Origin: Phytophthora quininea
Lineage: Eukaryota; Oomycota; Peronosporomycetes; Peronosporales; Peronosporaceae
Assembly (NCBI GenBank): GCA_011947345.1
Contig: JAAVTG010000222.1
Span: 1-64,000, forward strand
DNA length: 64,000 bases
Reading direction: 5' to 3'
Of the stretch, positions 55,048-64,000 are shown piece after piece; position 1 is the first letter of the stretch, and each line of letters opens with the position of its first letter. Under the pieces are notes generated by a model, which worked only from the letters and a program-made list of their open reading frames with translations, did no database searches and had not been told where the DNA came from. The position numbers were made by a program, and so were the translations under genes.

Positions 55048-57545
55048 ATGCTGCTCCGCTGTGTCCGTCCGCTCTGCCCAGGCGTCTCCTCACGACGCAC
55101 CGCGCTCTTCTGGCGCAGCTTCGCGTCTGGCTGCTCCAACTCGCTCGTCAACTGTGTGCGTGAGCGCCAGCTGCCGCCCTTCGAGCGTCTGCAGCTGGCC
55201 GAGATCGAGCCGGCGATCACCGAAGCAGCCGCCAACTACACGCGCGACCTGCACGCGTTGGAAAAGAAGCTGCGGGCTGCAGGTGACCGTGCAATGGAGC
55301 GACATGGTGGACCCGCTGGAGCTGCAGGGCGACGCGCTGGGCCGCATGTGGGGGTCGTGGGCCACCTCATGAGCGTGCGCAACTCGGAGGACCTGCGCGC
55401 CGTGCACGATAAGCTGCAGCAGTTGGTGATCCAGACAGTCACTGAGAGCGCGCAGAGCAAGACGTTGTACGAGGCGTTCCGAGCGGTCCGCGAGAGCGAT
55501 GAGTGGAGCAAGCTCGAGCTGGCGCAGCAGCGCATCATCGAGCTGAGCTTGCGCAGCGCTACGCTCAGCGGTGTCGGACTGGAGGGAGAAGTCAAGGAGG
55601 CCTTCAACAAGATCAAGTTGCGTGCGGCTGAGCTGGTAGGATTGATCGTGTGTTGGCTTTGGAAATGTGTTTTATTGATACGTTGCCTGTTGATGTTAGA
55701 GCACTAAGTTCTCGTCCAACTTGCTGGACGCCACCAAGGCGTATTCGATCACAGTGACTGACAAGAATGAGCTGAACGGGTTGCCGCCGTCGCTGCTGCA
55801 GATGTTCGCGCAGAGTGCCCGTGATGATGGCTATGAGGAGGCAACCCCGAGAACGGTCCGTGGCGCGTGACGCTGGACCCTCCTTCATACGTGCAGTTCA
55901 TGAAGTACGCTGCCAACCGCACGCTGCGTGAGACGCTGTATCGTGCGTACGCTACCCGCGCGAGCGGCGATTCCTTCAACAACGAAGAGATCATCATCGA
56001 GTTGCTAGAGATCCGTCAGCAGCTGGCGAAGTTGCTGGGCTTCAACTCGTTCGCCGAAGTGAGCATCTCAAAGAAGATGGCACCAAGTGTGGAGGAAGTC
56101 GAGAAGATGCACACGGACCTGCGGGAAAAGTGTGTCGACATTGCCCACGAGGAAGTGAATGTTGTGGCAGAGTTCGCCATGAAGAACGGCCAGACGGAGC
56201 CGCTGGCGCCGTGGGACCTTGGCTACTGGTAAGAACTTTGTGCTACTAGTTCAATGTTATTTCGCTAATGATGCTTGTGTGCGCAGGTCGGAAAAGCTGA
56301 AGGCGGAACGTTACCAGTTTACAGACGAAGAGATCAAGCCGTACTTTCCACTCGAGCGCGTACGGAGCTGAGTTTTGTCGCTTTATTTTACCTAACGTTG
56401 ATCACACGTCTTGATTGGACAGGTCCTCGACGGACTGTTCTCGCTTACATCCCGGTTGTTCGGAGTGACCATCGAGGCGGCAGACGGCCAGGCTGAAGTT
56501 TGGAATAAGGATGTGCGCTTTTTCAACGTGCGTAGCAAGGAAGGGGACAAGGAGGTGATTGCTCGCTTCTTCCTCGACCCATACTCGCGTCCAAAGGAGA
56601 AGAACGGCGGTGCCTGGATGAACACGTGTGTAGACCGCAGTCGCCTGCTTGGCCCCAAGGAGCAAGGCGGCAAGCGGATTCCTGTAGCCTACATTATCTG
56701 CAATCAATCAGCGCCCGTAGGAGAAACGCCAAGTCTGATGACGTTCCGTGAGGTGGAGACAGTCTTCCACGAGTTCGGCCACGGCTTGCAGCACATGTTG
56801 ACGCAGATGGAGTACGGCGACGTCGCTGGTATCAACGGCGTCGAATGGGACGCTGTCGAGATCCCATCGCAAATGATGGAGAATTTTGCTACGATGAAGG
56901 TGCGTTTGTGTAAGGTTTGCTTGCCATTTGGGGAAGGGGTTTAAACAATTGCTGTTGTCGTTTTGTTTAGATACCATTGAGGCGATCAGCGGCCACTACC
57001 AGACTGGCGAACCGCTGCCTAAGGAGCTATTCGAGAAGCTTAAGTCAGCTCGGAACTACATGGTGGCCACGGGCATGCTGCGTCAGCTGGGCTTTGGTGC
57101 ACTGGACATGTATCTTCACTCGCACTTTTCGCCGTCGCAGGAGGGTCTTTTCGACGTGCAGCGCCGCCTGTTGAGTGAGTACGGTGTGCTGCGTCCGCTT
57201 GACGAGGACCGATTCCTGTGCTCGTTCGCGCACATTTTCGCCGGCGGATACGCCGCAGGCTACTACAGGTATGTTGATGTGCAATATCGTTTTGGAGTCG
57301 ACACGACTGACGTCTTTTCGTCTTCAGCTACAAGTGGGCCGAGATTTTGTCGATCGACGCCTACAGTGCCTTCGAGGAGGCCGCCAAGGAGAGCCCCGAG
57401 GCCGAGGTGCGTGTGGGCCGCAAATTCCGCGACACGATTCTGGCGCGGCGGCGGCCAGCACCCGGAGCAAGTGTTTGAAGCTTTCCGCGGGCGCAAGCCG
57501 TCCATCGTGCCGCTGCTCACGCAGTACGGCCTGGCGTCCAAGTAG
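55048..57545 (+). CDS. M3-family oligopeptidase (thimet/oligopeptidase A-like)
   Basis: Introns of ~58-75 nt at about 55636-55699, 56229-56286, 56360-56422, 56901-56970 and 57269-57327. The Arg-rich, acid-free N-terminus ([19 protein letters not shown]) suggests mitochondrial import. The helical M3 region follows, and the metal site [20 protein letters not shown] with the downstream Glu in [27 protein letters not shown] and [15 protein letters not shown] are typical M3 C-terminal motifs. These zinc enzymes degrade peptides of ~5-20 residues, such as cleaved presequences. Frame breaks at ~55280, GGGGG 55349-55353, CCCC 55845-55848 and ~57440 are mostly one-base losses, so I regard the gene as intact. 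Confidence 0.9.
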
Positions 57546-58731
57546 GAGGGGACGATTTCGCAGTGGATAAGTTTGCCATTGACACCGCTCGTTCACCTGC
57601 GGAGTCCCCGTATCTGTCCCCGCGATGCAGCGAAAATGAATCGACGACGGGAAGGTCTCTCTGCGTGTGCACCAAACGACAACGACAACTTCAGTATTGC
57701 AGGCAGATGGAACGCGTGTCGACTTAGCAACCTTCAGTGGAGTCTCCTCCAGGCAGTCAAGTTCCCATGAAGGCGACTACCAAAACCGTTATTGCCTGCT
57801 TGCTCTTCTAGCGCTTCCATTGCACGCTGCATTAGCAAATAGAGCATGGCATGGCATGGCATCGTGGTCCCTGATGGTGAACGCGCTGGCCCATGCATGT
57901 CAACGCGTTGAACTTGCCTAGGACTTCAAGGCGGGGGATGGATTCGCCAGCACATACAAAGCGCAAGTGAAAGTGGTGCTTGGTGTCCGGGCGCCGGCGG
58001 GGAGCTGCGGGAAACCTCTTGCAGCGCTGTCAAAGCTGTCGTTGGCATTCATGTCGAAGGGCATGTACTTGCGGTGCTATCGGGGCCGCTCGTCAATCGT
58101 TTTTCCGCTGCGTCGCGCCACTCGTGTCTATTCGACTGAGAATGGGCAACTTCAATACGAGCTAAAATCTGGAACCTTGATTCAGCCAATCACAGCGCGA
58201 CACCCCGTTTCTGCCTGAATGGGCTTCAACGCGCGTGTCTACCATAAACATCAGTACATTTGCTAACCGCGCAAGAACGCCGTTGCGGCGGCAATTCGTG
58301 CTTCTTCACGCAGGGCGATGTCTGTGCTGCTGAAGCATGGAGAGGAGACGAAGTTGTTTATCCGGGAGTAGTGTACCATGTGATCAACAACAACTTTTCC
58401 CACGCTGAAACCATGACCAGTATAAAATCTTCCTTATACGACACTTCATCTCCACATCCAGTTGGCTCCTTTGCCATGCGATGGCTGTGGTGTATTAATC
58501 TCCTCGAGCCGACAGCAAAGCATTGTTGCCGTGGTTAGCATCGATGGCATGCATCTCAACCACAAAACGCCGGAAAAGCAGGAAAAAGCACTGCTTTAAG
58601 TGATAAGTCTGAGTATATCTGATCCTTTCCGCCGCGACCGCCGCGCTTCCACGCGCAACTGTAGCAGGCTGCTGCTACCATTATCCAAAAAGCGCTTTCA
58701 ACGCTAGATCAAAACTCCACACACCGCGACG
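57546..58731. other. Intergenic region with a possible small secreted frame
   Basis: No firm gene. At 57766 an ATG begins MKATTKTVIACLL, a plausible signal peptide. It is cut by TAG within 20 codons, while the neighbouring frame continues LLALPLHAALA to 57921. That would need one extra base. An ATGGC repeat lies at ~57842-57860. Too weak to call a gene. Confidence 0.3.
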
Positions 58732-59968
58732 ATGCTCTCGCTGCTGTCGTCCTCGTTGCCGTCGCCCACGACTCCTTGCTGCGGCGCCGGCCTCTCGCGC
58801 CTCAACTCGTTCGTGGTGCTGACCAAGAAGAACTCGAGTCGCCGCCTGGCGCGCCGCCGCAGCGTCACGTCCACCACCAGCACGGCCAGCAACAGCAGCG
58901 ACGACGAGTCGGACGGCTCGGACCTAGACGCGGACGACTGCTGCGTGGCCTACGAGTCCTACGCCGCCGTCGCCTCACGCCGTCGCCAGCCGGCGGCGCT
59001 GCGCTGGAGCGACCTGCAGCTCTCGACCGACGCCGGCGACAGCGCCCAGTTGCTGGCCAAGCTCAAGCAAAGCGCCGCCACACTCGCAACGGCGAGGCCC
59101 TGGAGCTCACGGCGCTGGAACTCTGCTTCGAGTTTCTAAATCTGCAAGAGCTGCAGACGGCGACCCAGGTCTGCCGAGGCTTCTACGAAGTCGCCGCCCA
59201 CTCGGAGATGCTGCTGAGCGGCATGTACGCTCGCCAGTGGCGTCGCGACGGCAAGTTGCTGTCGACCGAGTATATCGCCCTGCCCTACGGTGACCAGCTG
59301 GCGCTCTGCGCTGGGCGTCGCGCAGACGCTAACTATGAGCTGTCGACGCGCAGCGCAGTGACTCACTTGCCCGACGGCAAGTACCGCGTCGTGAACAACT
59401 CGATGCTGCGCAACTTTGAAAAGGGAGCTGTGGACTCGGTCCGTGGTGTCAAGAAACTCCCCACAGTGTCCTGTGCCCGCGCCCTGCACAAGGACATCTC
59501 ATACTACGAGGTGAGCATGAAAGGCTGCGGAAGCGTGGGCCTCGCGTCGCTCTCCGACGCGCAGGCTCGGAACGCTTACGGCTTCGGCTCCGGAGAGCAC
59601 GTGGGCTGGAAGGGCGTGTCCTACGGCTACCACGGCAATGACGGCGACTTCGTGTTCAACGATGGCGCCAAGCCGTACGGTGGTGCGTGGGAGGCCTTCG
59701 GTCCTTCGTGGGGTCGGGCGGATGCTCGGTCTGGAAACCAGGAGGAAGAAAAGGCGCCCACGTTTACTGTGGGCTGCGGACTCGACGCCGACAAGCACCA
59801 GATCTTCTTCACGCTGAACGGGGAGCTGGTCGGCGTTGCTTCGACCCCGTGCTGTCTGGAGACTACGCTGCTGCTGTGTCGCTTCATGCGTTCAACGACG
59901 AAGCCGTGATCAATGTTGGAGCGGCACCGTTCCTCTTTGACATCGAGGGTTTCTGTGCAAGCCTTTAG
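58732..59968 (+). CDS. F-box-like/SPRY domain protein
   Basis: The ATG at 58732 opens a Ser-rich N-terminus with a basic patch (RRLARRRSV) and an acidic SDDESDGSDLDADD stretch. An F-box-like helical block follows (LELTALELCFEFLNLQELQTA, CRGFYEVAAHSEML). A SPRY/B30.2 domain (YYEVSMKG, VGLAS, GWKGVSYGYHGNDG, VGCGLDADKHQIFFTLNGELVG) ends DIEGFCASL. F-box/SPRY proteins are SCF substrate adaptors. The frame breaks at AA 59088-59089 and TT 59840-59841 and is restored by one base each time. No introns seen. Confidence 0.8.
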
Positions 59969-60367
59969 TTCGGTCCTCGGATTGAGTTGAAGGCTTGCAC
60001 AGAGGAGTACAGAGACCCCGGTGGAACCCGCCGCCGCCGTCAGTCGGCCGCTTCAGTCTTTTCTTCATGCATGCGTCGTTGTGATTTTTATTTGCTTGTG
60101 CTTTAGCTTCGGTGGCAGGATTCAGAGCCACCGCTCGAACAACTGACCCGAGAACCATCAATTCCAATTCAAGTGTGTCTTGTGATTCATGTTACGACTT
60201 GTTGCTTTTCTAATAGTGACTTCGTCTAGCATCTCGTACAATGATTTCTCCTTATTCTGCAGCGCTGGGGGTCTCTACTTCCTCCGTGGTGGTGCTGCCC
60301 ACTTCAGCGGCGCCAGTAGGTTGGTCATTGACACCGTGGTCGATCGTTGAGTCCACTTCTTCGGGCA
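59969..60367. other. Convergent 3' intergenic region
   Basis: About 400 bp between the F-box/SPRY stop and the ArfGEF stop. No gene recognised. Confidence 0.5.
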
Positions 60368-63300
60368 TCATAGGGGGACGGTGTCGCTGCTGGCGGCGGC
60401 GTCGTCATGGGTACTATCATCTACGTCCGATGATTCTCGATCCGCTGCTGAAGGCGACGTCACGGGCGAGCCGAACCGCATGAAAACTTTCATCGCCATC
60501 GACGTTGAACCTGAACTCGATAGCGTCTTCGCCTCCTCGATGGCATGCGTCGAAATGCGCCTTGCAGTCCGATTAATCTTGTTTGATACTTCCGCAATCG
60601 CCTCCTCGATGAGTCGCATCCACTCCGCCTTTGAGCTGGCGCTATCAGCAAACACCACGAAGGATTTGACCGGGTTCTGGATCTGGAAGGCATTCTTGGA
60701 CAGAACTCCGTCTTGGATATTTGAAATACGCGTGAGCTTCAGTCGCAACGAGTTGTGGGGACTCCAACTTCCGGTCATGCTTCGGTCAGCGTACAGCAAC
60801 TGATCGTTGAAGAGGAAGAACCGATAGACCTGGTTGCGAGATCGGCATTTCTTAGTCAAGTCGCCCTCGTGGATGAAAGTTGTGGAGTTTTTCAGGTAGA
60901 AATGACCGCGATGAATACGTTGGATCATGGAATCGAGCTTCTCAGATTTCTGTCGCGATTGAATGGTCTCCTTCATGTCGTTGACGAGTAGATGAATGTC
61001 TCCCATGACTTGCCAGGGCTCATCACTCGCAGCAGCTTCTTGAATGTTCCGGGCCCATTCATACTTCTTATCAAGTACGGCGTCCTTGGAGGTATTTTCG
61101 GCGGGTTCCTCTTCCCCATTTGCTTGTGGCGTACCATCCAGCGAATCCTGCACCTTTCGAAGTAGCCCGCAAAATGCTTGTCGCTCAATAGGCATGTCCA
61201 AAAACAAACACGTCGATATACAGAACCGCAGCAGGTCAAGGCACTGCATTCTCGTAGACAAATCCGATTGGTTGTCGCACAAAATCGAGGTTGAAAGTGC
61301 CAGCAAGTAGAACCACACGCGCTCGAACAGAAGCTTGATCAGATCTGGGCTAATGGCAGTGTCGACACCAACAAACTGGAACGTATTATACGCGTGCGAT
61401 AGATCCTTCATCAGCTCCTCCGACTGGGTCACAGCCTTTGTAATCCCGCCGCGGAACTTTTCATTCTCCAGATCAGTAGCTGTGACGGTTGCTTCACGAG
61501 AGGCTTTCGGGATAACATGACTGCCTTTGATATGCATTGGATTGTGAGCGATATCGTCATAGATTTCCTCGAGGAACCGTTTGGGTAAATCCTTCCCGCT
61601 ATCAATGCCTCGGTTGTTTTTCACAAATTGATCCTTGGACATCTTATTCTTTTTCACTTGTGGGTTGTGTAGGTCAGTATTGAGCATAATAATCGAGTAC
61701 GCGATGATCATTGCGGTGTCAGCAGATGAGAAGGCAGTCGGCGAATCGTCCCAGTAGCATTGGGCGAAAGCTTCAACCATACGCTCAATTTTCTGCGCTT
61801 CACCTGGTAGGCGAAAACCTCCACTGGTTAAGAAATGCCGCAGCGACTCAACAAGAGTCATGCCCTTAAAAGAAATCGCCCGAACGTACGTTAGTCGGAC
61901 CTGAACTTTGAAGTCTTCATCTCCTTCGCCCAAGTAATCTCCAATTTCCGTCTCGTCAAAGAAGTCGTGATAGATGCGTAGGAACGACGTTACGCTTCGA
62001 GGTGTATCCTTGATAAAATTCATCGCGACTAAATACTCGAGAGCTTTCTTCAAACTCTTCGAAGACGAAATCTCCATCGCGCGTTTCAAGAGCTGTTGGT
62101 TGTGTTTTTGCAACTCGTTTCGCATCCTAACCGAAATATTACCGTACTTGCGGCTCCCAGGTTGTCGTTTCAAGAAGTCCGGGTGGGTTTTGTATCCGCT
62201 GGTGAGTTTGGCTGGCTTGATCGATCAGATGATTCACCATTCAATACACCTCCGGTATGTGAAATCACTGCCTCCTTTAGTGGTGACGATTCTTCCCCAG
62301 ATTCGTCCTGCTCCCACCCCCGTTGTCCATTGACAACATACGAGTGCGCTGATCTCGACTAATTAGGTGGGCATGGCCACTAGCATCCATAACACTCCGA
62401 GCAATCGCTAAGACCGTGCTAATCGCCAGTGTCTGCAGCTGTAAACTGGAATCGTCGCCTTCTTCAGCGCTTGCCATGTGCGTGACGTTCATGTTCCCTT
62501 CGCCCACAGAGCACATTGTTGAGCAAAAGTGCTCGAAAATCTTCCATTGTTGCACTCGGTCCAAGTCAAAATTGAGAAAAATCTCTACAACGTTATGGGG
62601 AAGTTGGAGCCACATGATGATCTCGTGCATGATCTCCATTTGGTGGTTCTTCGCACATGGAGCAGTAGATCGGAGGATGCGAAGGAAAATATGCTCGAAC
62701 ATCAGAGCGAGTTCCACCTTGAGGTATCGCCGGTAATGATTCCAAAGCGTGGAAACTAACGACAAATTGACTCGGAATATCTCTGGGATCCACGTGAGTA
62801 CCGTTGAATTTACCGTCGAGAGCACAAACCTCCGAACAACTTGACCAAAGATCCGTTGGTCGCGAGCCCGCGGCCCTGCAGTAACCAGGGCTTGATTGAG
62901 AGATCGCAATGAATTGACACTTGAATATTGCTCATTCTCGGCCGCTGTCTCGCTTAGCCCAACAAACTTCCGATTAACCGCTTTGCTGAACGTCACCACT
63001 AGCTGCAACGCATTTTTCTCGGCCTACAAGTTCCGATAGGTCAGCTTAGGTACTTTTTGGTTTGCAGAAGGAAAACCTACCACAGAATTTGCGTAGGCCT
63101 CCATTGCTGCAGTGATATCTGAGCAAAATGTGATCGATTGCATAGATGTATGGCTCTGTAGTCATACGAGACAAAACCGGTTAGTCGCCGACCACCAAGA
63201 TTGGAAGACCAAACCAAACTCACCTTGAAAATACCTAGCATACTGTCAGTAATGGTCGCTATCTCAGCACCCGTACTAATATCGTTTATCAAATCCACAA

Positions 63301-64000
63301 CAAGTTCATGGGCCATGGCTTCCGGTGGTTGCTCGAACTGGACCTTGTCGCTAATTAAACTTTGCTCCAACGATGCCTCGTAAGCGCCCATTATTTTAGA
63401 GATCAGCTCGTCTTCCAAAACTTTCCGAGTTCTCCATCGAAATCACCGATAAACGTGAGTGCTTTTAAGATCGCATGCAGCACGGACGGCTCAAATCCAC
63501 CAGTGCACTTTCGAATTACTTTCTGGAAAAACTGGAGAGCCCCACTGAAACGGGACTTGATGCCTTGCTGACACACGGAAGTTACGGCATCTATTACCAC
63601 TTCCAAGCGACACAATTCAGACCCAGGAACATCGAAAACGCCCTCATCAAGACACTGCGTTAGTCCATGAACAGCGACTTCCGCAGCATTTCCGTGGCGA
63701 GTGTAGCACGCTAACAGCAACGGGTAAATGTAATACTCGAGAGTCTCCTTCCAGCCTATGCGTGCAGCTTCCGAACAAGGTTAGTCGATATCTACCACGC
63801 ATCGCAATTCTTGGCTTACCTTGTGCTGTTGATATCTCAATTGCTGTGGCCTCAATATGTTCTTGTTCCCGTATCTCTGTCGATTTTGGAACAGCGACAG
63901 ATTTGGTTTTGAGCAGCATCGACTTTGTTGGCGATTTGCATGTTGATTTCGGCGTTGAAGGTAAGGGCGAGCAAGGGCCACTGTTTTGTCCATTTCCAGC
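60368..64000 (-). CDS. Large ArfGEF, DCB-HUS-Sec7-PH (5' end beyond window)
   Basis: The N-terminus lies beyond 64000. From right to left: DCB-like helices (ALQFFQKVIRKCTGGFEPSV), introns at 63234-63156 and 63080-63024, then the HUS block (PHNVVEIFLNFDLDRVQQW). The Sec7 domain (KKALEYLVAMNFIKDTPRSV, IGDYLGEG) keeps the catalytic Glu finger in GGFRLPGEAQKIERM and the SIIMLNTDLHNPQVKK helix. A linker is followed by a C-terminal PH domain (GHFYLKNSTTFIHEG, VYRFFLFNDQLLYADRS, FVVFADSASSKAEWMRLIEEAI) and a Ser-rich end. Sec7 proteins load Arf GTPases with GTP at the Golgi and endosomes. The frame breaks at TTT 63422-63424 (one base) and between HUS and Sec7 near 62.2-62.3 kb. BIG/GBF proteins usually continue with HDS domains where this one ends with PH. 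Confidence 0.88.

Noticed and set aside
61860..61990. Apparent loss of a catalytic Glu upstream of IGDYLG in the Sec7 domain
   Set aside because: The Sec7 Glu finger lies later, in FRLPGEAQKI, and is present.
1..64000. CRISPR arrays, operons, phage or plasmid features
   Set aside because: No regularly spaced repeats or prokaryotic gene organisation; spliceosomal introns and eukaryotic gene families occur throughout.

Overview
The window reads as oomycete nuclear DNA, most likely Phytophthora or a close relative. The grounds are compact genes with mostly 57-79 nt GT-AG introns, and repeated core promoters of the oomycete type (an initiator like TCACTTTC followed directly by a T-rich flanking element). 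A Crypton-type tyrosine recombinase, Mutator-like (MULE) transposases, a Fanzor/TnpB-like gene and secreted trypsin-like proteases with Ser/Thr-rich tails also fit. The species is inference; I could run no database search.

Layout. (1) 1-5.9 kb: six copies of a ~100-106 residue ABM-fold protein (antibiotic biosynthesis monooxygenase, dimeric alpha/beta barrel) in head-to-head and tail-to-tail pairs, embedded in inverted repeats. (2) 6-19 kb: a nest of mobile elements. It holds a Crypton, a decayed MULE (MULE-2), and a Fanzor-like gene split by a second MULE (MULE-1) that has a perfect 9-bp target duplication, plus tRNA-like SINE heads, strong hairpins and a 170-bp TA-flanked MITE. (3) 18.95-20.3 kb: a second copy of the convergent ABM pair, so the ABM array is interrupted by, or was copied across, the nest. 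(4) 20.3-64 kb: mostly conserved eukaryotic genes. In order these are a membrane-anchored metallophosphoesterase, ribosomal protein uL23 (L23A), striatin, a 2.9-kb TE-relic gap, a 13.4-kb VPS13 gene, an ABCB6/HMT1-like half transporter, an RME-8/DNAJC13-like ARM protein, a WrbA-type quinone oxidoreductase, two S1 proteases, an M3 oligopeptidase, an F-box/SPRY protein, and an ArfGEF (DCB-HUS-Sec7-PH) that runs off the right edge.

Several conserved genes act in membrane traffic or lipid transfer (VPS13, RME-8-like, ArfGEF; striatin as the STRIPAK scaffold). I see no operon-like logic, and neighbouring genes are often convergent with very short spacers (50 bp between the VPS13 and ABC transporter stops).

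Data quality matters here. At least fourteen reading-frame breaks sit at short homopolymers and are each repaired by one extra base of the same kind. They occur in housekeeping genes as well as in transposons, so most apparent pseudogenes here are probably assembly deletions. Exon coordinates below were read by eye from GT/AG sites and frame continuity.
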